Counted from the first letter of the stretch, positions 41,790 to 51,227 are shown. The stretch is 64,000 nt of DNA from CAVWTN01 sp963757945 (GCA_963757945.1 CAVWTN010000002.1:1488001-1552000); one strand, 5' to 3'. Translations and numbers: made by a program. Notes: generated by a model from the letters alone, not told the origin.

Positions 41790-42979
41790 TCGACGAGCGT
41801 CGCGGAGCCGGCGGAGCCCGGAAAATTCGAGGAAGGGACGTTGATCGCGGTGTTGCTGTTCAGAATGATGCTCGTGGCCACGACGTACAGCCATTGCGAC
41901 ATCGCCCCGTCGATGATGACGCTCGAGTTCGGAAAGTACAGCAGGCCCGCGTAGGTCGTTTGCCCCGATCCGTTGTTGACGATGTACTGGCCGTTGCCGG
42001 GCTGAAAGAACAGGATGCCGGCATAGTTGCCGCTCGCCGGCGCGGTGAGATTGATCGAATTGCCGAGGATGATGGACCCGCCGCTGTAGATCGTTACGCC
42101 GGCGCCGGTGAACGACGTGGCGTTATTGTTGGTGACCCCGTATCTGAAGTAATAGAGGCCGGGGTTGAACGTCACGCTCGAGCTGTTGTTGAACATCACT
42201 TGCGCACAATAGGTCCCGGGATTGAGGTACACCGGGCCCTTGGTTTGAAACGTTGTGGTCGGCGCGCACGGCGACGTCGGCGGCGGATTTGCGAGCAGGT
42301 AGGCGCATCCGGGAATCGTGGGGCACGGATCGACGGCCTGCACCGCCGGCAGCGGCTTCGCATTGGGGTACGTCCCGGAATCATTGAACGTGCTGCCGGA
42401 ATGGTAGCCGATCGACGACGCGTTCACGGTGCTTTGGTTGTTCGTGTAGCCCGCATTGGAGATGATGCCGCAGCGCGGCGCGATCACGCTCGAGCTGTTG
42501 AAGCTGATCCCTTGCCCGTTCGGGTCGAGCGCGAAAATGCAGTTCCTCGTCGCTCCGAGGCGTGCCGCGACGGCTCTCGCGCTAACGCTTTGCGACTGCT
42601 TCCCAAAGACGCCGGCAAAGAAAGCGGGCTGTGTCTTTCTTACGATCACTTCGACGGCGGAACCGTTGGTGCTATAGGCACCGGTCAAGGGCGGGTTGTT
42701 GGCGGTCACGCTGACGGTCGTGCCGTCGTGCGTGAAGCCGTTCGCTGCGGCATCTAAACGGGCCGCTGTCGTGATGCTGCTCGACGTGCTCGAATAGCCC
42801 AATTGGTGCACGGCGGCGATCGCGGCGCTATCGGCGGCCCCTTGCTGCATTCGCTGCTGGTAGCGCCAGAAGCTGAGGTCGATCGCAAGCGCCGCGAGGC
42901 CGAGCAGGCAAATCAGTGAGAGCGCAAAGATCGCGAGCACTTGCCCGCGCGGCTCACGGCCTGTGCTTCGATCGAGCAT
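41786..42979 (-). CDS. TadG-like pilus assembly protein with beta-helix-like C-terminal part
   Basis: 397 residues from ATG 42979. The Tad/TadG N-terminal segment is clear: EPRGQVLAIFALSLICLLGLAALAIDLSFW, then QQGAADSAAIAAVHQLG. The remainder is Asn/Ser/Thr-rich with regularly spaced hydrophobics (SFNSSSVIAPRCGIISNAG, VMFNNSSSVTFNPGLYYFR, GLLYFPNSSVIIDGAM), suggesting a right-handed beta-helix or solenoid rather than the von Willebrand domain found in many TadG proteins. It is likely anchored in the inner membrane facing the periplasm and works with the two TadE proteins. Confidence 0.83.
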   Translation of the reverse strand: MLDRSTGREPRGQVLAIFALSLICLLGLAALAIDLSFWRYQQRMQQGAADSAAIAAVHQLGYSSTSSSITTAARLDAAANGFTHDGTTVSVTANNPPLTGAYSTNGSAVEVIVRKTQPAFFAGVFGKQSQSVSARAVAARLGATRNCIFALDPNGQGISFNSSSVIAPRCGIISNAGYTNNQSTVNASSIGYHSGSTFNDSGTYPNAKPLPAVQAVDPCPTIPGCAYLLANPPPTSPCAPTTTFQTKGPVYLNPGTYCAQVMFNNSSSVTFNPGLYYFRYGVTNNNATSFTGAGVTIYSGGSIILGNSINLTAPASGNYAGILFFQPGNGQYIVNNGSGQTTYAGLLYFPNSSVIIDGAMSQWLYVVATSIILNSNTAINVPSSNFPGSAGSATLVE

Positions 42980-43097
42980 GAAACGGCGCGTCCTTCACAA
43001 TCCGCCGCACGCCGAGCGCGCAGGCCGAACCATGACTCGTTCCCATTCCATGCTCGAGATTAACTGTTTACGCTTGCCTCAGTCATCGATTCGATCA

Positions 43098-43139
43098 CCC
43101 CTTCGACAAGCTCGCCCTTCGAGCGGCTCAGGGTGACGG
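43098..43139. repeat. Dispersed CCCTTCGAC repeat, partly doubled copy
   Basis: CCCCTTCGACAAGCTCG is followed by CCCTTCGAGCGGCTCAGGGTGACGG; the first unit is truncated. It ends seven bases before the end of the GGDEF-EAL gene. The surrounding 42980-43145 contains no gene. Confidence 0.7.
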
Positions 43140-43145
43140 TGGGGG

Positions 43146-44888
43146 TTAGGCGAGGTTCGCGGCGATCGCTTTGCGCTGGTCTTGGCGGGCTCCGTTGATG
43201 GCGAAGAGCCGGTGCGGCGGTTGCAACGCGGGCGTCGATTCCGCGCGATCCGTGTCGAGCGTGAACGAGCCGGGGACGAACGCGGCCTCGAGCGGACGCG
43301 CGAAATAGTAGCCTTGCAGGAAGTGCACGCCCATCGCTCCGAGCGCGGCGGCCTGGTCGGCGGTTTCGACGCCTTCCGCGACGACGGTCAGATCGAACGC
43401 GCGCGCGATCGACTGCATCGCTTCGATGATCGAGCGCGTGTCGCCGTGCATCAACTGAACGAACGACTGGTCGATCTTGATCGTATCGATCGGCAACGTG
43501 CGCAGGTAGCCGAGCGAGGAGAAGCCCGTGCCGAAGTCATCGAGCGAGATGCGCAGGCCGAGCGCCCGGAGCGCTTCCAGCGTCGGAATCGCCGTCCGTT
43601 CGAAATCGCCCGCGAAGAGGCTCTCCGTGACTTCGAGTTCGAGCCGGTGCGGATCCAAGCCGCTTGCCGCAAGCGCGGCGCGAACGTCGTCGATCAGGCT
43701 GCCGGAGACGACCTGAGCGACCGAGACGTTGACGCTGACGGCGGGCGCGGGATCGCCTTGCCAGGCGGCCGCGGCCATGCACGCCTCGTGCAGGACCCAG
43801 CGCCCGATCGCGACGATCTCGCCCGTTCGCTCGGCGAGCGGGATGAAGACGGCCGGAGAGATCGTGCCGAGCGTCGGATGATCCCAGCGCAGCAACGCCT
43901 CGAGCGTTTCGCAGCGCCAGCTCTGGGCGGAGACGATCGGTTGGAACATCAGGCGCATGGAGCCGCGGTCGATCGCCTCGCGCAGCGCCTGCTCGAGGAT
44001 GTGGCGGCTGCTGAGCGCGTCGGCGAGCGACGGATCGAAGGTCCGCACGCGGTCGCGTCCATCTTGTTTGGCCGCGTACATCGCCATGTCGGCGGCGCGG
44101 ATCAACTCGTCCGCGGTCCGGCCGTGATCCGGATAGATCGCGATGCCGACCGATGCGCCGACGTGCACGGTCTCTTGGCCGATGTTGACGGGTTCGCTGA
44201 TCGTTCTGCGCAGACGATCGCCGATGACCGTCGCCGGCTGCGCGGCGGCGTCGAGACGGTGAACGAGCACGAACTCGTCGCCGCCCCAACGCGCTAAGGT
44301 CGAGCCGGCGGGCGCGACGCCGTTCATGCGCTTCACGACTTCGCGCAAGACCCGGTCGCCCGCGTGGTGGCCGAGCAGGTCGTTGACTTCTTTGAACTTG
44401 TCAAGGTCGAGGAACAGGACGGCGATGGAGCGATCGAGCGTCTCGGCCCGTTCCAATTCGGACGACAAGTTTTCCGCCAGCGTATTGCGGTTGATCAGGC
44501 CGGTCAGCGAATCGCGCGAAGCGAGCCGGGCCACTTCGAGGCCGTAGCTCTCCTTTTCGCGCGCCTGCAACTCGAGCTCCGCGGTGCGCATCCTGATGCG
44601 TTCCTCAAGGCTTGCCTGGCTCTCGTTGAGCGCGGCCTTCGCCCGTACGAGCTCGAGGCTGAGCTCCTCGCTGCGCCGGCGCTCCCCGCTCGCGTCGATC
44701 GCGTACGCGGTGCAGAGCACGAGCAATGCGCTCAAGCACGTCAGCGCCATCGCATGGGATTGCGAGAACGCCCCGCTCGCGACGATGAGCGATACACCGG
44801 CCACGAGCATGATGCAGCCGGCAGCCAAGCCCTTCTTGTAGAGCAGCTCGGAGGCGGCGCGCCGGAACGATTCGCGTGCAAGGATCAT
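43146..44888 (-). CDS. Membrane-bound GGDEF-EAL cyclic-di-GMP enzyme
   Basis: 580 residues from ATG 44888. Two hydrophobic helices lie near the N-terminus (AAGCIMLVAGVSLIVASGAF and ALTCLSALLVLCTAYAI), then a coiled linker (about 65-115), a GGDEF domain (motif GGDEF at about 202) with no RxxD inhibitory site just before it, and a full EAL domain (EALLRW at about 330, DDFGTGFSSLGYL, VVAEGVET). All key residues for diguanylate cyclase and phosphodiesterase activity are kept, so the protein could make or break c-di-GMP. It follows the HD-GYP gene by ten bases. Confidence 0.94.
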   Translation of the reverse strand: MILARESFRRAASELLYKKGLAAGCIMLVAGVSLIVASGAFSQSHAMALTCLSALLVLCTAYAIDASGERRRSEELSLELVRAKAALNESQASLEERIRMRTAELELQAREKESYGLEVARLASRDSLTGLINRNTLAENLSSELERAETLDRSIAVLFLDLDKFKEVNDLLGHHAGDRVLREVVKRMNGVAPAGSTLARWGGDEFVLVHRLDAAAQPATVIGDRLRRTISEPVNIGQETVHVGASVGIAIYPDHGRTADELIRAADMAMYAAKQDGRDRVRTFDPSLADALSSRHILEQALREAIDRGSMRLMFQPIVSAQSWRCETLEALLRWDHPTLGTISPAVFIPLAERTGEIVAIGRWVLHEACMAAAAWQGDPAPAVSVNVSVAQVVSGSLIDDVRAALAASGLDPHRLELEVTESLFAGDFERTAIPTLEALRALGLRISLDDFGTGFSSLGYLRTLPIDTIKIDQSFVQLMHGDTRSIIEAMQSIARAFDLTVVAEGVETADQAAALGAMGVHFLQGYYFARPLEAAFVPGSFTLDTDRAESTPALQPPHRLFAINGARQDQRKAIAANLA

Positions 44889-44898
44889 CGGCCGGTTC

Positions 44899-45930
44899 TC
44901 AGGAGCCGTCCGCGTAGAAGGCGCGTGCCGGCCGGCGCGGCAGCGGCGCGCGGCCGAACGGGCTCGGGTCGCGCGTCAGCGGACGCTCGGAGTGCGATAC
45001 GACCTCGATCATCGCCTCGACGACGATCGGATCGAACTGCGTGCCGCGGCAGTCGTACAGCTCTTGAAGAGCGTCCGCCGGCACCTTCGGGAGACGGTAC
45101 GGACGGTTCGCGAGCATGGCGTTGAAGGCGTCGGCGACGCTGACGATGCGGGTCGCGAGATTGATCTGGGAACCCACGAGGCCGTCCGGGTAGCCCCGCC
45201 CGTCGAGCCGTTCGTGATGCGAGCGCACGACCGGCGAAAACGAACGCAAGACCTTGCGCACGGCCGTCATCTCCTCGCCGAGCGTCGTGTGAGCGCGGAC
45301 CGCGTCCCATTCTTCGTCCGTGAGCTTCCGCGGCGCGTTGAAGATCGCGAGCGAGACGTTCATGTTGCCGATGTCGTGAATGAGCCCGGCCCGCGCGCAA
45401 TACGTCACTTCGGTCTCCGAAAGGGAGAGACGCCGCGCGATGCGCGTGGACCAGGCCGAGACGGCGCGAGCGTGTTCGACCGCGTGGGGGTCGTATGCTT
45501 CGATGCGCTCGAGGCATTCCTTGATGGCCCGATCGACGTTGCTGAGCTCGTCGTCCTCGTGCGTGCGCTGCAGGCGCGATTTGAACGCGATGCTCACGAT
45601 CGATTGTTCGAGCGATTGCAGTTCGGCGACGGTGCTCAGCGACGCGCCGCCCCGCGCTGCGAGGACTTCGCTGACGATGCGGCAAGCCCCGGCGAACAGC
45701 GGCCCGAGTTCCTTGACGGTCGGATGGGCTTGACACGTCCGATCGATCCAGGTCAGCAGCTCGATGTACGATCCGGCGTCGCGCGCGGCCAGCAAACGAT
45801 CGACGAACTCCGCCGCCACCGCGTCGATGACGAACGTGCGCCGGCTGCTGCCGCCGGTTGCGGCTGCGACCTTCGCGGCGAGCTCCTCGCGGTCGACGAA
45901 TAGCGGGAATGCGGATGGTCTTACGATCAT
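44899..45930 (-). CDS. HD-GYP domain phosphodiesterase
   Basis: 343 residues from ATG 45930, which overlaps the STAND gene stop by one base (TGATG). The N-terminal 150 residues have no clear domain. The HD-GYP part follows: HARAVSAWSTRIARRL, the metal pair in LIHDIGN (His185/Asp186), RAHTTLGEE, and SHHERLDGRGYPDGL (about 245), then SVADAFNAML. The Lys usually found in HDIGK is Asn here. HD-GYP enzymes hydrolyse c-di-GMP or related dinucleotides. Placed between a STAND ATPase and a GGDEF-EAL protein, it is likely part of the same signalling unit. Confidence 0.92.
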   Translation of the reverse strand: MIVRPSAFPLFVDREELAAKVAAATGGSSRRTFVIDAVAAEFVDRLLAARDAGSYIELLTWIDRTCQAHPTVKELGPLFAGACRIVSEVLAARGGASLSTVAELQSLEQSIVSIAFKSRLQRTHEDDELSNVDRAIKECLERIEAYDPHAVEHARAVSAWSTRIARRLSLSETEVTYCARAGLIHDIGNMNVSLAIFNAPRKLTDEEWDAVRAHTTLGEEMTAVRKVLRSFSPVVRSHHERLDGRGYPDGLVGSQINLATRIVSVADAFNAMLANRPYRLPKVPADALQELYDCRGTQFDPIVVEAMIEVVSHSERPLTRDPSPFGRAPLPRRPARAFYADGS

Positions 45931-48485
45931 CAGACGAGCTCCTCCGCGGCGAAGGCGCGTTCGTTCTCGCCGCCGCCGATGCCGAGCTTTCGCCGGATGG
46001 CGGAGACCCGGGCGTCCGTCCGGCCCGGACGCAGGGCCCACTCGAGCAGGACGCTGCGCTCGTCGTCGCTGAGCGTCGCGAGCCGTTGCGCCGGCGCGAC
46101 GGTGATGGGAAGCGCAACGATCATCCGGGCGACTCCGCCGAAATCGCAGACGTTCATGCGCGCGACGGCCTCGAGCAGCGCCGCGTGATTGCGTTCGCCG
46201 CGCAGCCGCCGCGCGACGGCGCCGGCGAGCGCGCGCAGAGCCTGCAAACGTTTCGTGAGCCCGGCCGGGAGCGCATCGACCACGGAGAACATCGCATCGG
46301 CTTGAGCGGATTCACCGAGCATCGCGAGGGCGAGCGCGAGGAAGATCCGCGCGCGGTGGGTTCGGCCGTTCGCTTGGCCGGCGCCGTCGAGGAAACCGTT
46401 CGCCGCCGCGATCGCCGCGTAGGCCTCCGCCGAGTACTCGCCGGACGCCGCGGCGTAGAGCGAGATCTCGGCCCAGCGCAGCGCTTGACGGTCCGCGCTC
46501 CATTGCAGGTCCGCGCTGTTCGCCGAGACCTCGTATGCGCCGGCGAAATCGCCGTTCCACGCGCAACGCAAGGCCTGCGCGGGGATCAGCGCTTCGCTGA
46601 CGGCCCGTTCGAATTGTTTGACGTCGAGCGCGCGAGCGCGTTTCTCGTAGCGATCGGCGGCTGCGAGGTCGCCGCGCTCGACGGCGATTTCGTAACTGCC
46701 CAGCAGCGCCACGACTTGGCTGGTGAGGGACCCGGAGCGCGCGGCGCAGACGGCGAGTGCTCCGAGGTGCGAGAGCGCTTCGGAGGGTTCGTCGTCGACA
46801 TCCGAGGCGACATTGTAGAGCACGGTCAACGCTCCGGCCGCGATGTCGTAGTACCCGTATTGCGCGGCATCTTCGAGCGATGCCGCGGCGAGCTGTTTCG
46901 CGCGCTCGGCTTCGCCGCAGCACAGCGCGACGAAGGCAGCCTGATGATGGACCCTCGCGCTCAGCTGTTTCGAGGTGGAGCGCGCCGCGCGTTGCAGCGC
47001 CTCGTCGGCCGCAGCGCGTGCGCGCTCGAGCTCGCCGCGTGCAACGAACGCCGGGCCGAGCGCGGCCTGCGCGTACGTCCGCACGTCGGCGTCCAGAGAA
47101 GCATCGGCGGCGAGCGGTTCGAGCACCTCGAGGGCCTCCGGGCGGAAGCTGCGCAGCAGATGCTGACCGCGCGCAAGCGCGATCTCGGCGCGGAGATCCG
47201 GCGAGCCGGCGCGATCGATCGCGAGCTGGAACCAGCCCTCGGCGATCTCGAAATTCCCCAGCCGCGATTGCGCGATCGCGCGCAGCCCCACCGCGACGGG
47301 ATCGCTCATCTGCGCTGCGGGATCGAGCGTTGCGATCGCATCCGCCACGACGTCGCCGCGTCCGCCTTCGGCGAGGGCGAGGCCGTGCTCCGCGACGATG
47401 CGCAGAATATCGGGCGCGCTGCGCTCGCGTGCGAACGTGGCGAGCGCTTCGGTGATCCGCCCGGTACGCTCGAATCCGCGGCCGAGCGCGCGTCGCGCGG
47501 CGCCGGCAAAGCCGGGGTTGCGACTCGCGGCCCGCCGTCGCAGCCCGGCCGCGAGGCATCCGGCGAGATAGAGGCGGCCGCCGCGTAGTTCGAAGGCGAA
47601 CGGGATTCGCTCGCGCAGGGCCGAGAGGTGCTCGCGCGCATCCGCGAGTCCCGCCGCGCCGCACAGTTCCACGTCGAGATCTGGGAATGCCGCTGCGCGC
47701 TCGAGAAACGCGGCTTGCTCGGGCGTCAGGACGTCGAGCGTGCATTCGACGAGCGCGCCGCCGAGCCGATCGCTCGCCGCCGGCGTTTCCGCGTGCTCGG
47801 GGAGGAAGCTCGCCGTCGCGAGCGCGTACCGTAGGATCGCGGGCGATCCACCGGATGCGGCGGCCAATCGCGCGACGAGCGTGCGGGACACGCTCGGCGC
47901 GTAGCGGAGCGCGAACGCTTCCGTTTCGTCCGGCGCGAGAGCGAACGCGCGCGCGTCGATCGGCAGCGCGGAGGTGCCGTGCGCGAGCCACGGCGCGAGC
48001 GGCAGATGCCGCGCCGTGCGTCCGCACAACAGCCAGCGGACGCCGGGCGTGCGGTCGATCGCGGCGGCGAGCATCCGGCCGATCTCTCCGTCTCGCGCGT
48101 GGTGAAGGCCGTCGATCGCGATCGGGACGGTGAGGCCGGCGACGTGTTCGGCGAGCCACGCGCCCAGGAACGCGGCGGGATCGTCCATGAGCATCGAGCG
48201 TTCGTGGGCGAGTGCCAGCGAGTTCCCGATCGTCGAAATCCGCGGTGCGAGGGCATCGGCGAGCCCTCGGGCGAATCGCGCGGCCGAGTCATGCCGGACA
48301 TGCAGTTCGAAGTACACGGCGTCGGGCTCGCGCTCCGCGAGATAGGCGCGCAAGGCCGTCGATTTCCCCGTGCCGCCTTCGGCGGTGAGAACTGCGACGG
48401 GATAGGTGCTCGCGTCGGCGATGCGGGCCGTCAGCCTTGGCCGATCGACGCCGCCGCCCCGGGGCGGACCGCCATTGGGATACAT
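45930..48485 (-). CDS. STAND-type (MalT-like) ATPase with TPR-like repeats
   Basis: 851 residues from ATG 48485. An N-terminal P-loop NTPase begins with DRPRLTARIADASTYPVAVL and Walker A AEGGTGKST (about residue 35); VPIAIDGLHHA is a Walker-B-like strand. The rest is a long helical region of degenerate TPR-like repeats (ALATFARERSAPDIL, EIALARGQHLLRSF, RARAAADEALQRAARS) as in MalT/LuxR-type STAND proteins. The usual LuxR helix-turn-helix is not recognisable; the tail (TLSDDERSVLLEW...AIRRKLGIGGGENERAFAAE) may be a degenerate remnant. It starts 12 bases after an S53 peptidase gene and overlaps the HD-GYP gene, so ligand sensing may feed c-di-GMP turnover. Confidence 0.82.
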   Translation of the reverse strand: MYPNGGPPRGGGVDRPRLTARIADASTYPVAVLTAEGGTGKSTALRAYLAEREPDAVYFELHVRHDSAARFARGLADALAPRISTIGNSLALAHERSMLMDDPAAFLGAWLAEHVAGLTVPIAIDGLHHARDGEIGRMLAAAIDRTPGVRWLLCGRTARHLPLAPWLAHGTSALPIDARAFALAPDETEAFALRYAPSVSRTLVARLAAASGGSPAILRYALATASFLPEHAETPAASDRLGGALVECTLDVLTPEQAAFLERAAAFPDLDVELCGAAGLADAREHLSALRERIPFAFELRGGRLYLAGCLAAGLRRRAASRNPGFAGAARRALGRGFERTGRITEALATFARERSAPDILRIVAEHGLALAEGGRGDVVADAIATLDPAAQMSDPVAVGLRAIAQSRLGNFEIAEGWFQLAIDRAGSPDLRAEIALARGQHLLRSFRPEALEVLEPLAADASLDADVRTYAQAALGPAFVARGELERARAAADEALQRAARSTSKQLSARVHHQAAFVALCCGEAERAKQLAAASLEDAAQYGYYDIAAGALTVLYNVASDVDDEPSEALSHLGALAVCAARSGSLTSQVVALLGSYEIAVERGDLAAADRYEKRARALDVKQFERAVSEALIPAQALRCAWNGDFAGAYEVSANSADLQWSADRQALRWAEISLYAAASGEYSAEAYAAIAAANGFLDGAGQANGRTHRARIFLALALAMLGESAQADAMFSVVDALPAGLTKRLQALRALAGAVARRLRGERNHAALLEAVARMNVCDFGGVARMIVALPITVAPAQRLATLSDDERSVLLEWALRPGRTDARVSAIRRKLGIGGGENERAFAAEELV

Positions 48486-48497
48486 GCGGCGGACCGC

Positions 48498-49874
48498 CTA
48501 GAGTCCCGAGAGACCGTTGGGCGTACCGATGCCGGTCGGGCCGTTGAACCCGCGACGAGCCGTGCACAGGTACAGGATGCTGCAGGTGCCGTTGCTGCCT
48601 TGGGTGACGTTGTAAAAACTCGGAATGTGCTTGTAGAAGCGCACCGGGCCATGGCCTAGGTAACTATCGCCCGAGAGTGCGAACATCGCTGCGACGATCG
48701 GCGTCGAGACGCTGGTCCCGCCGGCGATGATCCAGCCGTTGTTCGAACCTTGCAAGGCTGCGTCGTAGACGGCCAATCCGGTGTCCGGGTCGGCAACCGC
48801 GGCGACGTCGTTCATCACGCGCGTGGAGCACCCGGTGTCACGCTGATATGGGGGCTTCTTGAAGACTTGGCTGCAGCCGCTCGACCCGCTGGACCACGCG
48901 ATTTCCGCGACGTTGTTCTGCACGGCCTGGATCGTCGTACCGCCGACGGCCGCGACATAGGTTGCCGCCGCCGGGAAATTGACACCGTACCCGGTGTCCC
49001 CCGCAGCCGCGAACGCGATCGCGTTACTGCCCCCTTCAAACGCCGCCTCGTAGCTCAGATCCGCGGTTGATTCGGGGACGCCGAAGCTATAGCTGAGGAT
49101 GTTCGCACCGGCGTTCTGTGCCGCGGCGACGGCGTTCGCCAGGTCGGAGAGCGAGGGCGAGACCGCTTCGGCGATCACGATGTTGCAGTTCGGGCAAACG
49201 GCGGATGCAGCTTGGGCATCGATATCCGCTTCGATCTGCCAGTCGGCGCTTGGGGTCGCCGGAAAGGCCGTGATCGAATTCGGGCTGACCGTCTGGGACG
49301 GCGCGCCAACGTTGGATGGAAACGCCGTGATCGAGTTCGGGCCGACCGTCTGGGACGCGGTTCCGGCGGCCGCGCCCACGAAGGACAGGCAGCCGTTCGC
49401 AACGGTGCAGGCGGGAAGACCGAACGTCGAGCGGTAAACGGCGAGATCCGATTCGAGATCCGGATGATCGTACGCCACGACGATGCCGAGCGTTGCCTGG
49501 TTGCCGAGCGACCCTTGGGCATACGGTGCGGGATACGCGTAGAGCGTTGCAAGATCGTTTGGTGCGAGACCGTAGACGCTGGTGTAGCCGCCGCTGCCCG
49601 CGGCGCTATACGTCACGATGGTCGCCATGCAGACGGCCTGTTCGGGGCCCGCGCTTGCGCGGCATTGCGGCTTTCTGATGGTGCGCGGTAGCGACGCGGG
49701 CAAGAACGCGCGATCGCTGAACGCGTGTGCAAGCTGCCTGGGTGCTCCTTGCAGAGACGAATTCTGCGTTGGCCCAGCGGGCGTCACGGGGACAGTCGAG
49801 CCGCTCCCGCCTGCGCTACAGTGAACGAGGGCCAGGCTTCCAGCCGCGATGAGAATGCAGCGATACAAATGCAA
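48498..49874 (-). CDS. Exported S53-family (sedolisin-type) serine-carboxyl peptidase
   Basis: 458 residues from TTG 49874, chosen for AGAGG eight bases upstream. The N-terminus is hydrophobic (LYRCILIAAGSLALVHC), a signal or lipid-anchor candidate. The catalytic Glu and Asp are in DWQIEADIDAQ, four residues apart as in sedolisins; the oxyanion Asp is in AAAGDTGYG; the Ser nucleophile is in GGTSVSTP (about 388). Sedolisins work at acid pH outside the cell. The propeptide seems short. A 19-residue unit is doubled just before the catalytic Glu (49261-49357). It is the first gene of a run with the STAND, HD-GYP and GGDEF-EAL genes. Confidence 0.88.
   Translation of the reverse strand: MHLYRCILIAAGSLALVHCSAGGSGSTVPVTPAGPTQNSSLQGAPRQLAHAFSDRAFLPASLPRTIRKPQCRASAGPEQAVCMATIVTYSAAGSGGYTSVYGLAPNDLATLYAYPAPYAQGSLGNQATLGIVVAYDHPDLESDLAVYRSTFGLPACTVANGCLSFVGAAAGTASQTVGPNSITAFPSNVGAPSQTVSPNSITAFPATPSADWQIEADIDAQAASAVCPNCNIVIAEAVSPSLSDLANAVAAAQNAGANILSYSFGVPESTADLSYEAAFEGGSNAIAFAAAGDTGYGVNFPAAATYVAAVGGTTIQAVQNNVAEIAWSSGSSGCSQVFKKPPYQRDTGCSTRVMNDVAAVADPDTGLAVYDAALQGSNNGWIIAGGTSVSTPIVAAMFALSGDSYLGHGPVRFYKHIPSFYNVTQGSNGTCSILYLCTARRGFNGPTGIGTPNGLSGL
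49261..49357 (-). repeat. In-frame tandem duplication in the S53 gene
   Basis: Two copies of the unit SQTV(G/S)PNSITAFP, with period 57 bases (19 codons), lie immediately upstream of the catalytic Glu region. The copies differ at a few synonymous and one non-synonymous position, so the event is not brand new. Confidence 0.8.
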
Positions 49875-50132
49875 GATAGCGACCTCTCTAAGCAAGATTG
49901 GCGCACGAGATAGCGAGCGGTTCCTCGACTGCAAACTAACGTAACTGAGACTTTGGTAGAATTACTATGATGCGCATCACGTTTTTGGCCAGAAAATGTG
50001 ATGTCGATACTACTAGCGCGTTGTTTACGCGCCGTTTTCACGCGTCAACATTCGTTATCCACGTAAACGCGAACGCGCGGCCTAACCGTAAGCACCGCAT
50101 GACGCGATCGGCGGCCCGCGGTAGCGCGATCG

Positions 50133-51227
50133 TCAGGCGAGCGTGGCTGCGACGGGTCTTCGGGCTGAGAACGGGAGCGTGGGGCCGTAGCCGAAACGCA
50201 TGACGAGGTCGGGGCGGCGTCCGGGGAGGCCGACGAACGATGCCAGCTCGGGGCGCACGCTCGGAACTTCGACGGGCTGGTTGACGAACGCGTGCTTGAG
50301 GCCGAGCGCCGTGGCCTGTAACGCGAAACGCTGAGCCGCGCGTCCCGCGCGCACCCAGTGATCGCGATCGGCTTGTTGCGACACGAACACGGCGATGCCC
50401 GCGGACGAGCGCAGTTGGCGCGCGTAACGGTCGTTCTCAATGGCGGGCTTGAAGACCACGTCGAACACGGCCGGCCCGAGCCACACCGGCATGCTCGGGT
50501 TTCCGGTCGCCGCGGTGAACATACCGTCGCCCGAATCGAGGGCTTCGCGTGGGCTGAAGCGCAGCCAGCTCTTGAGCTCGCGCACGAACGCGGCGTCGGC
50601 CATCTGCGCGCTGTTTCCCGCGATGACGAGTTCGCGCATCTTATCGATGCGCGCGCGGCCGGTGATCAGGACGAGATCGACGCCCGGCACGGCAGCGGCA
50701 TCCGCGAGCGTTTTCAGATCCGCGAGGCTGACCGGCCGGCCGTCGTACTCCGCGCGCGAGGATTGGCGTTTCGGGATCGCCTCGAACAGGGCCGCACTAA
50801 CCGGCGGCGCGTCCTCGAGCGTGACGAGCACGGAGCCGTCGCCCGCGGGCCTGAACCGGCATTCGCCCGAGCGGCCTCGCGCCCGAGCGGCCAGGGACAG
50901 GTTCTCGCTCGCGCAGCCTAAGCCGGCGAACAGATGGTGATCGTCCGGATCGACGACGGGCGTGCGCCGCGAGAGATCCGGCAAGATCTCGATCGCCTTT
51001 TCGTGGCCCCGGAAACGCCACGGCTGCGCGTTGTGGCCGCTCGGTGCAAGTGTCGCGTAGCGGATGAAACCGGGGAGTTCGGGCCGCTCGGAGAGCGCGA
51101 CGCGCGTGGACTCGACGGAGGCGTTGTATTCCCCCATCGAGCCCATCCCGCGCAGCCCTAGAAACGTCGCGCCACCCGCGAGAACGACGGCGCCGCCGCC
51201 GCCGATGAGGAGAGCCTGCCTGTTCAT
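50133..51227 (-). CDS. Acg-type nitroreductase-fold FMN protein, exported or anchored
   Basis: 364 residues from ATG 51227. A hydrophobic N-terminal segment (QALLIGGGGAVVLAGGATFLGL) is followed by two nitroreductase-like halves: LPGFIRYATLAPSGHNAQPWRF, then KRQSSRAEYDGRPVSLADL, and AGRAAQRFALQATALGLKHAFVNQPVE near the C-terminus. The layout matches the Acg family of flavin-sequestering proteins (Mycobacterium Acg). The early part has APSGHNAQPW as in FMN sites. Function here is unknown; it might store FMN or reduce nitro compounds. The promoter is likely beyond 51228, in a short gap after the DUF5069 gene. Confidence 0.82.
   Translation of the reverse strand: MNRQALLIGGGGAVVLAGGATFLGLRGMGSMGEYNASVESTRVALSERPELPGFIRYATLAPSGHNAQPWRFRGHEKAIEILPDLSRRTPVVDPDDHHLFAGLGCASENLSLAARARGRSGECRFRPAGDGSVLVTLEDAPPVSAALFEAIPKRQSSRAEYDGRPVSLADLKTLADAAAVPGVDLVLITGRARIDKMRELVIAGNSAQMADAAFVRELKSWLRFSPREALDSGDGMFTAATGNPSMPVWLGPAVFDVVFKPAIENDRYARQLRSSAGIAVFVSQQADRDHWVRAGRAAQRFALQATALGLKHAFVNQPVEVPSVRPELASFVGLPGRRPDLVMRFGYGPTLPFSARRPVAATLA

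Noticed and set aside
45930..46090. C-terminal LuxR helix-turn-helix in the STAND ATPase.
   Set aside because: Only loose similarity; the scissor of helices typical of LuxR domains is too short to claim.
50023..50068. GTTTACG and CGTAAAC as an operator downstream of the Acg-type gene and upstream of the S53 gene.
   Set aside because: Seven-base arms 32 bases apart are weak and could arise by chance.
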